Source: Petunia secreta
Lineage: Eukaryota > Streptophyta > Magnoliopsida > Solanales > Solanaceae
Assembly (NCBI GenBank): GCA_029990175.1
Contig: JARKIP010000005.1
Location: forward strand, 34,233,501-34,297,500
Direction: 5' to 3'
Length of the DNA: 64,000 nt
Below the pieces are notes generated by a model. The model saw nothing but the letters and a program-made list of their open reading frames with translations, did no database searches and was not told the origin of the DNA. The position numbers and the translations under genes were made by a program. Of the stretch, positions 40,552-53,200 are shown in pieces (position 1 is the first letter of the stretch; the number at the start of each line of letters is the position of its first letter).

Positions 40552-42231
40552 AAAATAGTTCAATTCACAACTAACATCGACTACTCCGCTCCCCTTCATA
40601 GAAGCACTCCTACACACACCAAGAGGTACCTCCTCACCCCCAAATACTCCCCCAAGATAACCCTCGTCACTAGACAAACTCCCAAGGGAGGTCTCAAACA
40701 ACGGATTATCCATAGAGTTAGGCATTCCAATCCATGGAGGTCCAAACTCACACTCTACTCTAGCTTGATACAATTCTCCATTTTCATTGAAGTTGCGCTC
40801 ATACAAAGGATCAGTATAGGCACACTTCTCAAGTTCATTAGCAAGCAAAGGTGAAGTTCTCAAACTAGAGACAACATCGACACTTGAGGAGTCACCGAAC
40901 ACAAGTCGATCGATCTCATTCTCAAGAGACCCCTCAAGGTTACAACTCTCCTCACTACGACACAAGATGCCACCATTATCAATTAAGCATTCAAAGGGAA
41001 GAGTAAGATTATCATGCAATTCATCTTCACCTTTATCAAATATGGGTGGGGTGTCATAACAAGGCTCACACACAAGGTCAACTTCAACATCTTCACTAAA
41101 GAGAGGTTCAACGAAAACCGAGCTCACATCATGATGTGGCTTTTCAATCCTCTCAACTAGTGGTTCATTTTCACACACAAGTTGACCCAATGACCCTACA
41201 CTAGTTGCAAACACATGGTAATCATACATATCATCAACTAGCCTAGAGTTTTCACAAACAATGTCACAAGACAAGGAAGTATCATGCTCAAGGGAGGAAG
41301 AACTAACACATACCTTCGAAGTGTCATGAATGTCTCCACCTTGTAGCTCACATTTGGCATCTCCTTCACCTTGTCTTTCCATCTTGGAACATGATTGAGG
41401 CTCCATTGGTTTGCCTCCAAGAATTCCTACACAAGAACTCAAACACATAGAAGAAAAAGGTAAAGGGTTAAGGTTAGAATAAGGGGTGTCCTCACTCTCA
41501 ATTTTTCTTTTTCCCTCTTTCTTTTCCCTCATTTTTTTCCCAAGGTCGGGTGTAGATTCGGGTGGTGACAACCCACTCACATCACTCAACACAACCTCTC
41601 CTTTTTCCACTCGAGAGTTGTCACCGGTCGCTCCCTTACTCCTCTCTATCTTTTGTCTCTCAAATTCGGGTGAATTGGGACGAGGCCCAAGAATACCCAT
41701 AGCCGGAGTAGGTGGACTTTTCACGTCAACCCGGAATCTAGGACTTGGAGACTCATCACTTGAGGCCTCCTTCTTCTTCATTGGTGAACCACTTGGTTTT
41801 GCAACTTGTGGTTGGTTCACCTTGTTGACAATTGCCAACTCTTTTCTAGCACTTGTCCCACCACTTCTTGTAATTGTAGGACTTCTCGTTTGCACCTTTT
41901 CAACCATGGAATGAAGTTCTTGCTCCTTGCCCCTTTGCCTAGCCAAAGAAGGGGTACTAGTAGGCACTCGGCTCCTCGCCCGGTAAGGCACAAAGTCATA
42001 GACTCTTTGCCCTACGCCCACAAGATACGCACCCTTCACCACACTATATTGCACCCTCTTCCCCTCCAACCACGGCTCACCCATCCACACATCAACATGA
42101 CGCATGGGATACACATCACACCAAACATAGCATTTATAACCTCTATGAGATATGAGTACCCGAGCCTCCTTAGAAACCCACACTCCATCATACTCATAAG
42201 GATGCTTTAGCTTATGGCATGGTATCCTAAG
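40552..42231 (-). CDS. X-domain ORF of element C, both ends cut
   Basis: An open frame of about 560 codons without internal stop. At the high end is the degenerate protease-like block (VLISHRGYKCYVWCDVYPMR, MGEPWLEGKR, no DSG). Then follow SGSPMKKKE, SPRFRVDVKSPPTPAMGILG, ERQKIERSKG, EKKEGKRK, DTPPIFDKGEDEL and KGSGVVDVSC. Long blocks are identical to N1 and B, and length differences are in whole codons. D interrupts it at 42,232 and the G4 LTR at 40,551. An open frame in a cut copy argues for a young or selected protein. Function unknown. Confidence 0.8.
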
Positions 42232-43005
42232 TGATGTAGGGGAAACGCGGAAGAAGTAAAAGATAATGAGCGAGACGTAACTCGATCACTAATCCCAATG
42301 ATAAGAATCAAAAACGAAACGCGGAAATAAAGATAAAGAGCGAGACACTACTCGAACTCCCTACGAAGTAACTATGGAGAACTCGTTCCATAATACCCTC
42401 GTATCGGCGTCAAGGAGGACCTACACTATGCAACTACCCTCGAGCCGCACCTGGGACTCGCAAATAGAATGATCGGGGGTGGTTTGGGGTTCAACTAGAA
42501 TCCACTAGTAAACTCAAACCGTCTCAAAGGGTTTTCATTCAAAGAGAATCCACTCTTGAACATTGTCATTGACAATCAATCATTCATCATAATAGCTAAA
42601 ACTAAGGAATAATGCTAAGCTATGGAGTATTTATAGGCCTCATTCAAGACATAAGGAAAGGCCTAAAGTACCCTTAAGTAAGTTCTAAAGTCATAAGCCA
42701 CGTAGGGGCATAATAGAAATTACATAGGATAAAAACTAGAAAATCCCGCATGCTATTCAGCACTAGGCGCCCCGCCTAGTCTTCAGTAGGTGGTCCGCCT
42801 CTGCAGTAGGCAGCCAGGAATCCAGAGAGTGATCATGAAGTGGGCGGTCCGCCCCTTTGACTAGGCGGTCCGCCCCTCCTTGGGCAGCCTTGAAACGCTC
42901 CGAAATTGGTCCCGAATGCTGCTCGTTCCATGGCGTTCCAATGCATAAGCTCTTCCTTGGCCTTGGATGGTGTTTTTGGGTGGTTGCTCGATTTGGGTCT
43001 TATCA
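42232..43005 (-). repeat. 3' LTR of element D
   Basis: 774 bp, TGATAAGACCC...CCCCTACATCA on the minus strand. TATAAATA at 42,628-42,635. Palindromes GGCGCCCCGCC and GGCGGTCCGCC at 42,763-42,878. It is preceded on the minus strand by a polypurine tract. Confidence 0.9.
42763..42878. repeat. GC palindromes in D LTR
   Basis: AGGCGCCCCGCCT, AGGTGGTCCGCCT, GGGCGGTCCGCCC and AGGCGGTCCGCCC, 128-250 bp upstream of the TATA box. Confidence 0.85.
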
Positions 43006-43041
43006 TCCTCCCCTTCTTGAGAAGATTTCGTCCTCGAAATC
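43006..43041 (-). promoter_or_regulatory. Polypurine tract plus hairpin, D
   Basis: Minus strand: GATTTCGAGGACGAAATC (43,024-43,041), then AGAAGGGGAGGA abutting the LTR. Confidence 0.85.
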
Positions 43042-45915
43042 AAGGCTTGGTCTCTCATGGCTCTATCAATTCTTCGGGGTGGCCAAGAATCTCCTCCTTT
43101 GTCCTTCTTGATCGTCACTTTGGCATAGGCTTCTTCCAAGATCTTCCTTGCTTTAGCATGGAGCTTAGAACCTACAAGCAACGACAAGCAAAAACACGCA
43201 AACGTCCCACTTTGAAAGTAGGTTAGTGCAAGAAGTGTGGAAAACACACTCTTGTGATATAACCAAGCATCAATAACAATCATAAATATCAAGTCTCCAA
43301 AGAGAACCATAAGCACTTGGTTAAAGATCAACATGCACTCAACAAGATAATGAGCAAAGGGGTCATGGGAAGATGGGAGATGCAAGATCAAGCTACCAAA
43401 ATCCCCTTGAACCTTAAGCTCAAGATCAACACACCAACCTATCCTCGAGGTGTGATCAACATGTGGAGTGGAGTGAGTCAAATAGCCCACCCTACAAGTA
43501 GGATCAAGCACTCCACTCCCCTTCTTTAGAGCATACCTACTCACACCAAGGGGTTCCTCTTTCCCTTCCATTTCATCAACTAGACAACCCTCCACAAAAG
43601 TCAAGCTCTCAAGGAAGGTGTTGATGATGGATTCTTCTTCATCACAACCCAAACTAGCAATAGTAGGGTCACTCAAAGAACCATCTACCTCACCCACATT
43701 TTCAAGCAATGGGTTGCCTAAGGGGTCAAACCCTTCACACCATGGGGGTTCCACTTGACCACCCACCCTAGTCCGATACAAATCGCTACCACAAATGAGG
43801 TTATCTTCACACAATGGAAATGTAAAAGCATGCACCTCAAATTCATGGTCAAATACAAGCATGGTATCAAGACTAGGTTCTTCACCCACACTCAAGGAGT
43901 CTTCGAAAATAAATCGATCCATCTCACACTCTAGAGACTCCTCAAGGTAACAATCATCCTTGCTATAACACATTGGCCCACCAAATAGGAGCATATCAAT
44001 TAGGGAATGGTCAACTACCTCATCTTTCCCTATGTCAAATGTTGGCGGTGTGTCATAGCAAAGGTCACAATCATGGTCAACTATCAAATCTACACTAGGG
44101 AGGGGTTCAATGAACAATGAGCTCACATCATGATGTGGCATAGTGCTCCTCCCAACTAGTGTTTCACATGCAAACTCAAGTTGACAACTAGACTCTTCAC
44201 TAGTGGTATACTCACTAGATGCATCAAAACCACCAACTAGTGTTGAGTTATCACAAGACAAGTAGCTAGTAGGCTCATGAAAAGGTGAAGTAACACTTAC
44301 ATTGGTAGTACTTCCTCGATCACTCACAAGGTTTGAAGTGTCATATGCAACTTCCCCTTCATGAAGCTCACATTGAGGCTCCAATGACTTGTCTTCAAAT
44401 GTACCTACACAAGAACTTTCACAAGAAGAGATAGAAGATAAAGAAGGGTTAGAACAATGTGTGCTCTCACTCTCAATTTTTCCTTCCTCACCTCTCATCT
44501 CTCTCAATTTTACCTCAAGGTCAAGTGTAGTTTGTGGTGACAATCCACTCACATCACTCCTCAATTCCTCTCCTTTTTCCTCTCTTGGATTGTCACCGGT
44601 CACTCCCTCACTTCTCTCTATCTTTTCTCTCTCAATTGGAGTGGAGTGACTCCCATTTTCATCATGCATTGGCAAAACAATGAAATTGTTTGCCTCGGGT
44701 TCAAGTACAATGGGTGACTTGGCTTTAGCCGCTTCCTTCAACTCCTTCATGCGTTTGTAGTCATCACTCACTTGCTTGGGAGTTAGGGGTTGGAGAACGA
44801 ACTTTTTCCCCTCATGCATCACCGTATAGGTGTTGGCATGGCCATTATGAACCACTCGTCGGTCAAATTGCCATGGCCTACCAAAGAGAAGGTGGCATGC
44901 TTGCATAGGCACAACATCGAACATGTGCTCATCCACATAGTTCCCAACCTTGAACTTGATCAAACATTGTTTAACCACCTTCAACTCACCACAATCACTA
45001 AGCCATTGTAACCGGTAAGGATTTGGGTGTTTTAGGGTGGGTATTTTCAATTGGGCAACTAGTGTTTGGCTAATAACGTTAGCACAACTCCCCGAGTCAA
45101 TGATCATAGAGCAAATGAGACCCATGACTCGGCATTTGGTATGAAAAAGATTTTCTCTTTGTAAGGTCTCAACATCCTCCACACACATGGCTCCTAGACT
45201 CCTCCTCACAACAAGGAAGGCACGGGCCTCATCATCTTCTCCCATGACAATCTCCCCTTCATCTCCTTCCTCATCGCCCTCTACTTCCTCATTTTCGGAC
45301 TCACTTTCTTGCTCATACACCAAATCACCAACCACAACCATGGTTCTTTTTGTAGAGCATTCCTTAGCAATATGCCTAAAGCCCTTGCACTTATAACATT
45401 GAGTAGAAGTAGAAATAGGATTACTCAAGCGAGTTTTAGAATTACCTTCCAAGTGTGGTGTAGTCTTCTCATAAGGCTTCTTCACTTCTTTGCTAGCACT
45501 TGCACTTGGAAAGTTGGCACTTGGAGTCTTCCACTCTTTCGGCTTGCTTGTAGTAGTAGGAGTGTTGTTTTTGGACCTCTCTCCTTTGAGCCAAGTCTCG
45601 GCATCAATTGCGGCTTCAAACATATCTTGAAGTGTGAGATAATGATGCAACCTCAATTGAGAAGCTATACCATAGCTCAAGCCATTTTTGAATCGGATCA
45701 TGGCTTCTTCTTCCCCTTCGGTATCCATATCCAATGCCATCCGGATCTTTTCAAACTCATCATGGTACTCATGCACCGATTTGACACCTTGTTTTAGATC
45801 ATAGAGCTTCTTGAGTTGCTCTTGCCGATACCTTGGAGTTATGTACTTGGCATTCATAAGTCCTTTCAAATCATCCCAAGTCACATTCAAATGCAAATTC
45901 ATCCTTCTCCTAGAC
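43006..45915 (-). CDS. Element D polyprotein: gag, CCHC, protease, then X domain in place of RT/integrase
   Basis: One open frame from the G5 boundary (45,915) through the polypurine tract; it stops in the LTR at 42,861. The order is gag core (LYDLKQGVKSVHEYHDEFEKI), CCHC CYKCKGFRHIAKEC, protease with an intact DSG (CSMIIDSGSCANVISQ), FGRPWQFDRR and KQVSDDYKRMKELKEAAK. Where RT should begin, the frame passes into EREKIERSEGVTGDN and the X blocks (YDTPPTFDIGKDE, FEVHAFTFPLCE, KKGSGVLD). A short integrase-like scrap (LHAKARKILEEAYAKV) and ISRTKSSQEGEDD follow. RT, RNase H and the integrase core are missing. Apparent residues upstream of 45,915 come from the G5 LTR. Confidence 0.88.
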
Positions 45916-46668
45916 TGGTGCAATGCAATTCCCGAAGGGGTTGCCAGCACAAACGCGGAAGAACAAACAAGAAAGATAAAGATAGAAGCAAGACAAAACT
46001 TGCTTCTTTCGAAAGAACAGTGAGGAACCTGTCTCAAAGCTCAATCAAAAGGGATACAAGGATCACCTATACTATGCAACAATCCTCAAGAGAACATTGC
46101 CTCTTGCAAACTGAATGATCAAGAGGAATGTTCAATCGGACTAACCGAAAGCCACAAGTCCTTAAAAGCCCTCACCGGGGTTTTGCTCACGACGGAGACA
46201 AGAAGAAATGTGCTCGGCACTTTCATTCAATTCATCAATATTCAAAAACTAGCTACTTACAATGAAAGGAAACAGTGTTTATATAGGAAATACTAAGGGT
46301 AAACTAGTAAATAGGTCACAGTTGACCAATAGAAATAAGCCACGCAGAGCTGAGTTAAAATGTGTTCGGCAGACTTTGACTTCGGTAAGCCTTGGCTTCG
46401 GTTCTCGATTGTCTGCTCGAACACACACTTGTTGCCTTCGGACGCTCAATTGTCTTCGAGCTCATTGTCCTCGGTCACATTGCCTTCGGGCTCAAATCTG
46501 AAGATAATGCCTTCGATTCTTGAGCTCGGCCACTCAGCTTCGGAGCAATTGTTTTCCTTCGGCCAGGCTAAGTGAACGTGCACATCGTGCAGCAGCTTGG
46601 CTTGGCTTCTTGTCATCGGTCTCCTCGGTGGATCGATCACTTGATCAGCACGTGATCGGGCTGCATCA
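45916..46668 (-). repeat. 3' LTR of G5
   Basis: 753 bp, G1/G2 family, ending TTGCACCA on the minus strand. It interrupts D after TAGAC (45,911-45,915). The other LTR is not in the window. Confidence 0.92.
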
Positions 46669-48681
46669 TCCTCCCCTTCTTGAGAAGATTTCGTCCTCGA
46701 AATCAAGCCCTCCTCGTCCTCCGAAGTTGGACCTACAACACAAGGAACTAAGTCAGCAACATTAAAGGTGTTGGACACGTTATACTCACCAGGGAGGTCG
46801 ATCACGTAGGCATTGTTGTTGATCTTGGTCAACACTTGAAATGGACCATCCCCTCGAGGAGCCAACTTTCCTTTCCTTTGGTTCGGGAAGCGTTCCTTTC
46901 GGAAGTGAACCCAAACCCAATCTCCCTTCTTTAATTCCAACTTTTTACTCCCCTTGTTTTTCTTTAAGGCAACCTTTGCATAGGCCTCCTCGAGGTTCTT
47001 CTTCACCTTTGCATGCAATTCGATCAAGGCAGCTGCTCTTCGAGTACCTTCAAAATCAAGAACAGAATCTCGAGGCAATGGGGTTAAATCAAGTGGAATC
47101 AAATGATTAAAGCCATACACACATTCAAACGGGGTCATGTTGATCATTCTATGCACCGTTCGATTGTATGCGAACTCCATCATGGGCAAACGATCAGCCC
47201 AGTTTCCAACCTTCCCTTTGGTCATTGCCCGAAGCAAAGATCCCAAGGTTCGGTTAACTACCTCAGTCTGTCCATCAGTCTGAGGATGGTGAGACGTCGA
47301 GAATAGTAGCTTGGTGCCGAGGGCACCCCACAAACATTTCCAAAAATGACTCAAGAACTTCGAGTCTCGATCACTCACAATAGTACGAGGTACACCATGC
47401 AATTTTAACACATTAGAAACAAACAATGTAGCTACATGCTGTGCATCATCACAATTTTTGCAAGGAATAAAGTGAGCCATTTTTGAAAAACGGTCAACCA
47501 CAACGAAGATGCTATCATGTCCTCCCCCCGACCTTGGTAACCCCAAGACAAAGTCCATGGATATATCAACCCAAGGTCGATCAGGCACAGGCAACGGGGT
47601 GTACAATCCATGAGGGTTGGACTTCGATTTTGCTTTCTTGCAAACGAGACAAGCGTTGCAAAGCTTTTCCACATCTCGTCGCATTTTGGGCCAATGGAAC
47701 TGCTCGGTCAAGATACCAAGAGTTTTATCGACACCGAAGTGCCCCATTAGTCCACCTGAGTGAGCTTCTCGAACCAAGAGCTCTCTCCACGATGACACTG
47801 GCACACAAACCCTCCCATTTTTGAAGAGGTAGCCATCATGCCACTGATATTTCTCAACCTTTCGGCCACTCAAGATTGCGTCTCGAACACATTTCAGCTT
47901 GGGATCGTCCTCGTACATCGACTTGATGCTTTCGAATCCCATGAGCCTAGAGGCGAGAGTGGTCGCTAAGGCAAATTTCCTTGATAGCGCATCGGCCACA
48001 ACATTATCTTTTCCCCTTTTGTAATGAATTACATAGGGAAAGCTTTCAATGAATTCAACCCACTTGGCATGTCTTCGATTCAATTTCTCCTGACCTCGGA
48101 GATGTTTCAAAGACTCATGATCACTCTTGATCACAAATTCTCGAGGCCACAAATAATGCTGCCAATGGGCGAGTGCTCGAACGAGGGCATACAATTCCTT
48201 GTCGTACGTAGAGTAGTTCAAGGTTGCACCCTTAAGCTTTTCGCTAAAGTAAGCGATCGGCTTCGAATCTTGCATCAGCACTCCTCCGATCCCAACTCCA
48301 GATGCATCACACTCGACTTCGAATGCTTTGCCGAAGTCAGGGAGTTGCAACAACGGGGCAGAACAAAGCCTCTGTTTCAACTCTTGGAAAGCCCTTTCTT
48401 GGGACTCTCCCCACACAAATGGATTGTCTTTCTTCACCAGCTCGGTTAAAGGAGCTGCCACGGTGCTAAAGTCACGAACAAACCTTCGGTAAAAGCTAGC
48501 TAAGCCATGGAAGCTACGAACTTGTGATACCGAGGTTGGAGTTGGCCAATCTTTGATGGCTTCGACCTTTGAGTCGTCGACTTCGACACCATTAGCACTG
48601 ACTACAAATCCAAGAAAGACTACACGATCGACACCAAAGGCACACTTTTTGAAATTAGCATACAACTTCTCTTCTCGAAGC
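46446..48681 (-). CDS. Gypsy pol of G5, cut in RT by the viral array
   Basis: Open from the junction at 48,681 to 46,446. It encodes the end of RT (KLYANFKKCAFG), RNase H CDASGVGIGG, integrase zinc finger, core (DISMDF, SDRDSKF, QTEVVNR) and the C-terminal module, then the LTR-encoded tail. No stop or frameshift in this part; nearly identical to G1. Gag, protease and the catalytic RT motif should lie beyond the virus, outside the window. Confidence 0.92.
46669..46704 (-). promoter_or_regulatory. Polypurine tract plus hairpin, G5
   Basis: Minus strand: GATTTCGAGGACGAAATC (46,687-46,704), then AGAAGGGGAGGA abutting the LTR. Confidence 0.85.
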
Positions 48682-49076
48682 TTCGCGGAAAACATATTTA
48701 TGAAATTAAAAGATTAATAATTAAATTAAATCTAATAATTAAAATAAATATTGAAAATATTTAATTGAACAGAAGACTTACTATTAAATTCAGAACTGTT
48801 TATTGAACTTCAGAGAACATTTGTTTACAGAGAGAGTAATACAGAGAATGTAGGCAATATTTCGAAGGGGATTTTCGAGTGATGCCTTACTTCTGATTTC
48901 TATTCGTTTTTATAGCTGCTAATAATACTATTCTCCTTTACAGGTGGAGAGCTATTAACGGGGAATCTTTATCTTTTATAAAGTAAGATAAGATTTACAT
49001 TATTGCTGATAATGGGTTCTTGTCAGGAATCTTATCTTCACAAAAGTAAAGTAAGATCTATTTGTCGTCTTCTTCT
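48682..49076 (-). promoter_or_regulatory. Viral intergenic region, copy 1
   Basis: TATAAAAA on the minus strand at 48,907-48,914 and AATAAA at 48,799-48,804. The region is truncated by the junction before the PBS would be reached, so a transcript from here would run into G5. Confidence 0.75.
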
Positions 49077-50270
49077 TTAAAATTCCGTGAGATACGCTTG
49101 AGCAATCCCGTGTGGGTCCTCCATATCTCCATTATCTTCTGCTGATGCTGTTGATGATGCAGTATCCAATAATTCAGTAATTTGAGCTATTTCATTGCCG
49201 TTTGCTTGGTCTAAATTCGCCAAGGCCTGTTGAAGTTTCCTTTTCAATGCTTCTTTGGATAATCTGTTAGCTGATTCGGTCTTTATCTGACTTTGTACCT
49301 GTTTATTTTTAGGGGTCCATCCCTTGATTTTAATAGTCTTAACAAGGTATCTGACCTTGTATAGTACTTCAATGTTAAACTCCCAACTGATAATGTAGGA
49401 CACTCTTTTTGCCACAAAGAATTTACATAATTGTATATATTCTGGTAATGCCGCTAATTCTTCATTTTCTTTTTGATAATTTGTGTGTAGCTGTTTGAAA
49501 GAAGGTGATAATACTCTTTCATCTGCTCCGAATATACTCCACCATTCATAGAACCATCTGGGAATGGGACTTGTTGAAATCTGTTCACAGAACTTGACAA
49601 ACCATGAATGGCTGCCAGGTCTTAAATATATAAAGTTAATCCATGCGTTTTTATAGTCATAAAAATTGTAACTTGATATTTTAAAATCAACTGGTAATGG
49701 GAATTGGATTGGCGTGTGTAGATGATCTACTGGCCAGTCCGCAGGGCTTAAAATCTTTTTTATAGTAAACTTGGAGTATCGAATACTCCTCGGATCATTT
49801 TTGTCTGCTAATTCATTCTCGATTTCTATTGAATTTGTTGCTATTAATATGGCCTCATAAAACTCTCTTGTTTTATAAGGGTTATCGGTTTCTATGTAAT
49901 TCCTGTCTGAGTAGCAGGTCTTGATAATTTCTGTAATTCGTTTTTCAACGAACTTTCTTTCAATGGCAATAACTGGTATCTGTTGACTATTTATCCAATC
50001 GAATTTTTGAGGGTTTGCTGTTGAAGAGCTTGCTGCTTGTTCATGTTTGATAGGAGGCTGTACCGCCTCAGAATAACTGTTTATACTTCTCCTGGCATAA
50101 CTATTTAATGACTGTTTTGAAGTTCCGGATATTGTTTCCTTCTTTACCGGGGTTGGAGGAGGTAATTGAGGAAATTCTGCTAGGGCTGTATATCTGTTTA
50201 TGTGTGGGTTCTGGTTATGGTGCTGCTCCATGAATTGCCTTGGGGGCCTTACTGGAAATAAGGGCCGCAT
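49077..50270 (-). CDS. Viral downstream ORF, 397 residues, copy 1
   Basis: The ATG at 50,270 lies inside the polyprotein 3' end (56-nt overlap, other frame). The N-terminus is Pro/Gln/His-rich; the middle holds an aromatic motif, RWFYEWWSIFG; the C-terminus has a predicted helical LKRKLQQALANLDQA stretch and an acidic end. No enzyme motif. Position after RNase H matches the second ORF reported for florendoviruses; its function is unknown to me. Confidence 0.8.
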   Translation of the reverse strand: MRPLFPVRPPRQFMEQHHNQNPHINRYTALAEFPQLPPPTPVKKETISGTSKQSLNSYARRSINSYSEAVQPPIKHEQAASSSTANPQKFDWINSQQIPVIAIERKFVEKRITEIIKTCYSDRNYIETDNPYKTREFYEAILIATNSIEIENELADKNDPRSIRYSKFTIKKILSPADWPVDHLHTPIQFPLPVDFKISSYNFYDYKNAWINFIYLRPGSHSWFVKFCEQISTSPIPRWFYEWWSIFGADERVLSPSFKQLHTNYQKENEELAALPEYIQLCKFFVAKRVSYIISWEFNIEVLYKVRYLVKTIKIKGWTPKNKQVQSQIKTESANRLSKEALKRKLQQALANLDQANGNEIAQITELLDTASSTASAEDNGDMEDPHGIAQAYLTEF

Positions 50271-53200
50271 GATTTTTCTGTAAGAATTCTCTGGTTAAAA
50301 AATCTGGAAGACTATTGTCTTCTCCTTTAATAAATTCTATTTGAAAATCAAAGCTAGATAATAAAGCTTGCCATCTGGCAAATATTTGTTTTGAAACTAA
50401 ATTTTTAACATCTTTTTGCAAAACATCTTTTGCTGCTTTACAGTCAACTCTTAAAAGAAATTCTTTGTTTATTAGATCATCTTGAAATTTAGTTATACAT
50501 AAAACTATTGATAAAATTTCTTTTTTTATAGTACTATAATTTTTTTGAGTTCCGTTCCATATGCCAGAGCAGTATCGGACTAATTGTTCAGACTCTTTTG
50601 GAGAGAGACGCTGTTTAAGAATTCCTCCGAAACCTATTTCAGAGGCATCGGTTTCAACAATCATAAAGGCATCCGGATGTGGTATGCCTAGACATGGAAG
50701 TCTTTGAACAATTCTTTTGACCTTTTGGACTGTTTGTGTTTGTTCTTGGCTCCAAGGAATTGGATTTTTCCTAAGACGCTGATAAAGGGGTTCACATATT
50801 TGTCTAAGATTTGGAATAAAATCTGAGACATAGTTGAGGCTTCCTAAAAATCTTTGTAACTGAGTTTTATCTGTTAAAACATCTGGAAATTTTGTAGAAA
50901 ATTCTATGGCTCTATAAATTGGTTTATACATGCCTTGAGATAAGTCATGTCCTAAAAATCTGATAGAGGTTTGAAATAGTTTGATCTTTTTGGCACTCAC
51001 TACCAGCCCATTTTTCTTAATAATATTAAGAAATATCTTTAAATGCTTAAAATGTTGATCTATATTTTCTGAAAATATTAATACGTCATCTATATAAACT
51101 ATTGAGAATGAACTATATGGATTAAATATATTATTCATTATATTTTGAAATTCTGATGGGGCATTTTTTAATCCAAAGGGCATAACATTCCATTCATATT
51201 GGCCAAAAGGCACATTAAATGCTGTTTTATACTTATCCCTTTCATCTATTTGGATTTGCCAAAATCCTGATTTCATATCAAATTTACTATATATTTTAGC
51301 CTTATACGTTCTTTTTAATAAATCTCTTTTATTTGGAATTGGATATCGTATCCATCTTAATACTTTGTTTAAAGGTTTATAATTTATAACTAATCTTGGA
51401 GCTCCTCTTTCTCGTTCAGCATTGTTATTAACATAAAATGCGGAACAACTCCAAGGTGACTTAGAGGGACGAATTATTTTCTTTTCTAATAATTCATTAA
51501 TTTCCTTTTTACAATATTCCATTAATTCTTGGTTCATTTGAATTGGTCTAGCCTTAGTGGGGATAGATCCATCTTCAAATCCTTCTATATATGGTAATCG
51601 TACTATATGCCTTTTTCTTTCCCAAAAGGCATTAGGTAGATCTGAACAAACTTCAGATTCTATTTCTTTTTGGGCTTGTAGTATTTTATCTTGAATTAAT
51701 TTATCTTTAAGCTGGTCTTCTATTTTAACAATTTTAATTTCATCTTTTATGTAGTTTATTTGATTTTTTATCATTTGTATTTTATAGATACTTCTTTCTT
51801 TTAGAGTATCTATTTCTTTTTGTTTTGGACCATTTAGGAAATAAAATATTATTTCTTTACCAAGATTATTGGTAGTAATACCTGTTGTATTTACTGTAAA
51901 AGGAGATATCTGAGTTAAAAAGGGAGTTCCTAATATGACTTCTTCGTTCAATTCTTTTATTAGAATAAATGTATTTTTAAAGCATATGTTATTATTACAT
52001 ATATGTGCATTAGATAATTTATATTTTATTTTAAGTTTTTCTCCTGATGCAGAGAATAATTTTGCTGATGTTTTATCACAATATTTTGTTGGAATCAATC
52101 CTTCTACTATACAATTTTGGTCAGCACCAGAGTCTAGTAAAGCTACTGTCTGGATACTGTATTCACTATTTATGACTAATTTTATTGGTACATACCATTT
52201 TTGAGACTTAATTTTAGAGATAGCCAAGACTCCTAATTCGTCGTCTTGTGCTTCTACTTGTTTAGTATTTGAACTTTCTCCTATTATTTTAGAATTTAAC
52301 TCCTTTTGAGTTTCTTGAATTAATTCTAGAGCAAGGTTTTCTTCCTCTATTTTATTAACTTTTTGTTTTAATATGTTAACTTCTTGTTTTAATGTTGCTA
52401 ATTCTGCATAAAGATCTGATATAGATATTTTTTCTTCTTTTTTATCAAATTTTTGTAGAATATTTTTCATACTAAAAGGATTGGATATGTTAGGTTTATT
52501 TGATTCTCTACTTAAGACTATATCTTTTAATTTTAAAAGATATTCTCTTTTAATTTCTTCATCCTTTATTTGATCTATTAGATCAAAGAAGAATTCTTTA
52601 TTTTCATTTGATATGACTTTTATTGAACCTGTCCCGCAGGTACATAATCCTCTAGGACAATCACACTCTGATTCGGAAGTGTAACTATCACTAGACTCAT
52701 ATGCTATATTAATTTGTTCATCATCACTTATGATATCCGTGGATGAACTTTCTTCTTCACTATTATCATTTTCGTCTAGTATAGCATATATTTTATTCTT
52801 AATGTCTTCATCTAATTCTAAACTATTAATCTTATTTTTCTTCTTTGTCTTGACTCTACAATCATTTGCTTTATGGCCTTGTTTTCCACAATTATAGCAT
52901 CTTTCTTTAAAAGAAGGTTGCTTATTTTGACTTGCATTTTTTGGATTTTTCTTCTTATATCTTTTGGAAGATTTTCTTTTATAATTATTACTATTGCTAC
53001 TTTTGTCTTTTCTATTTATCTTTTTAGATCTTTTTGTTGCCTCGGTAGACGGGGCAGTTATCTTAGTATAACCAAAATCACTACAGAAATTTCCTAATTC
53101 TTTCTTAGTGATTTTATAATCTCTTTTTAACTGATTTTTTAATTTCATATCAGTACATAGTTCTAAAGCTGTTAAGTTAATAAAGCTTACTATATCACCA

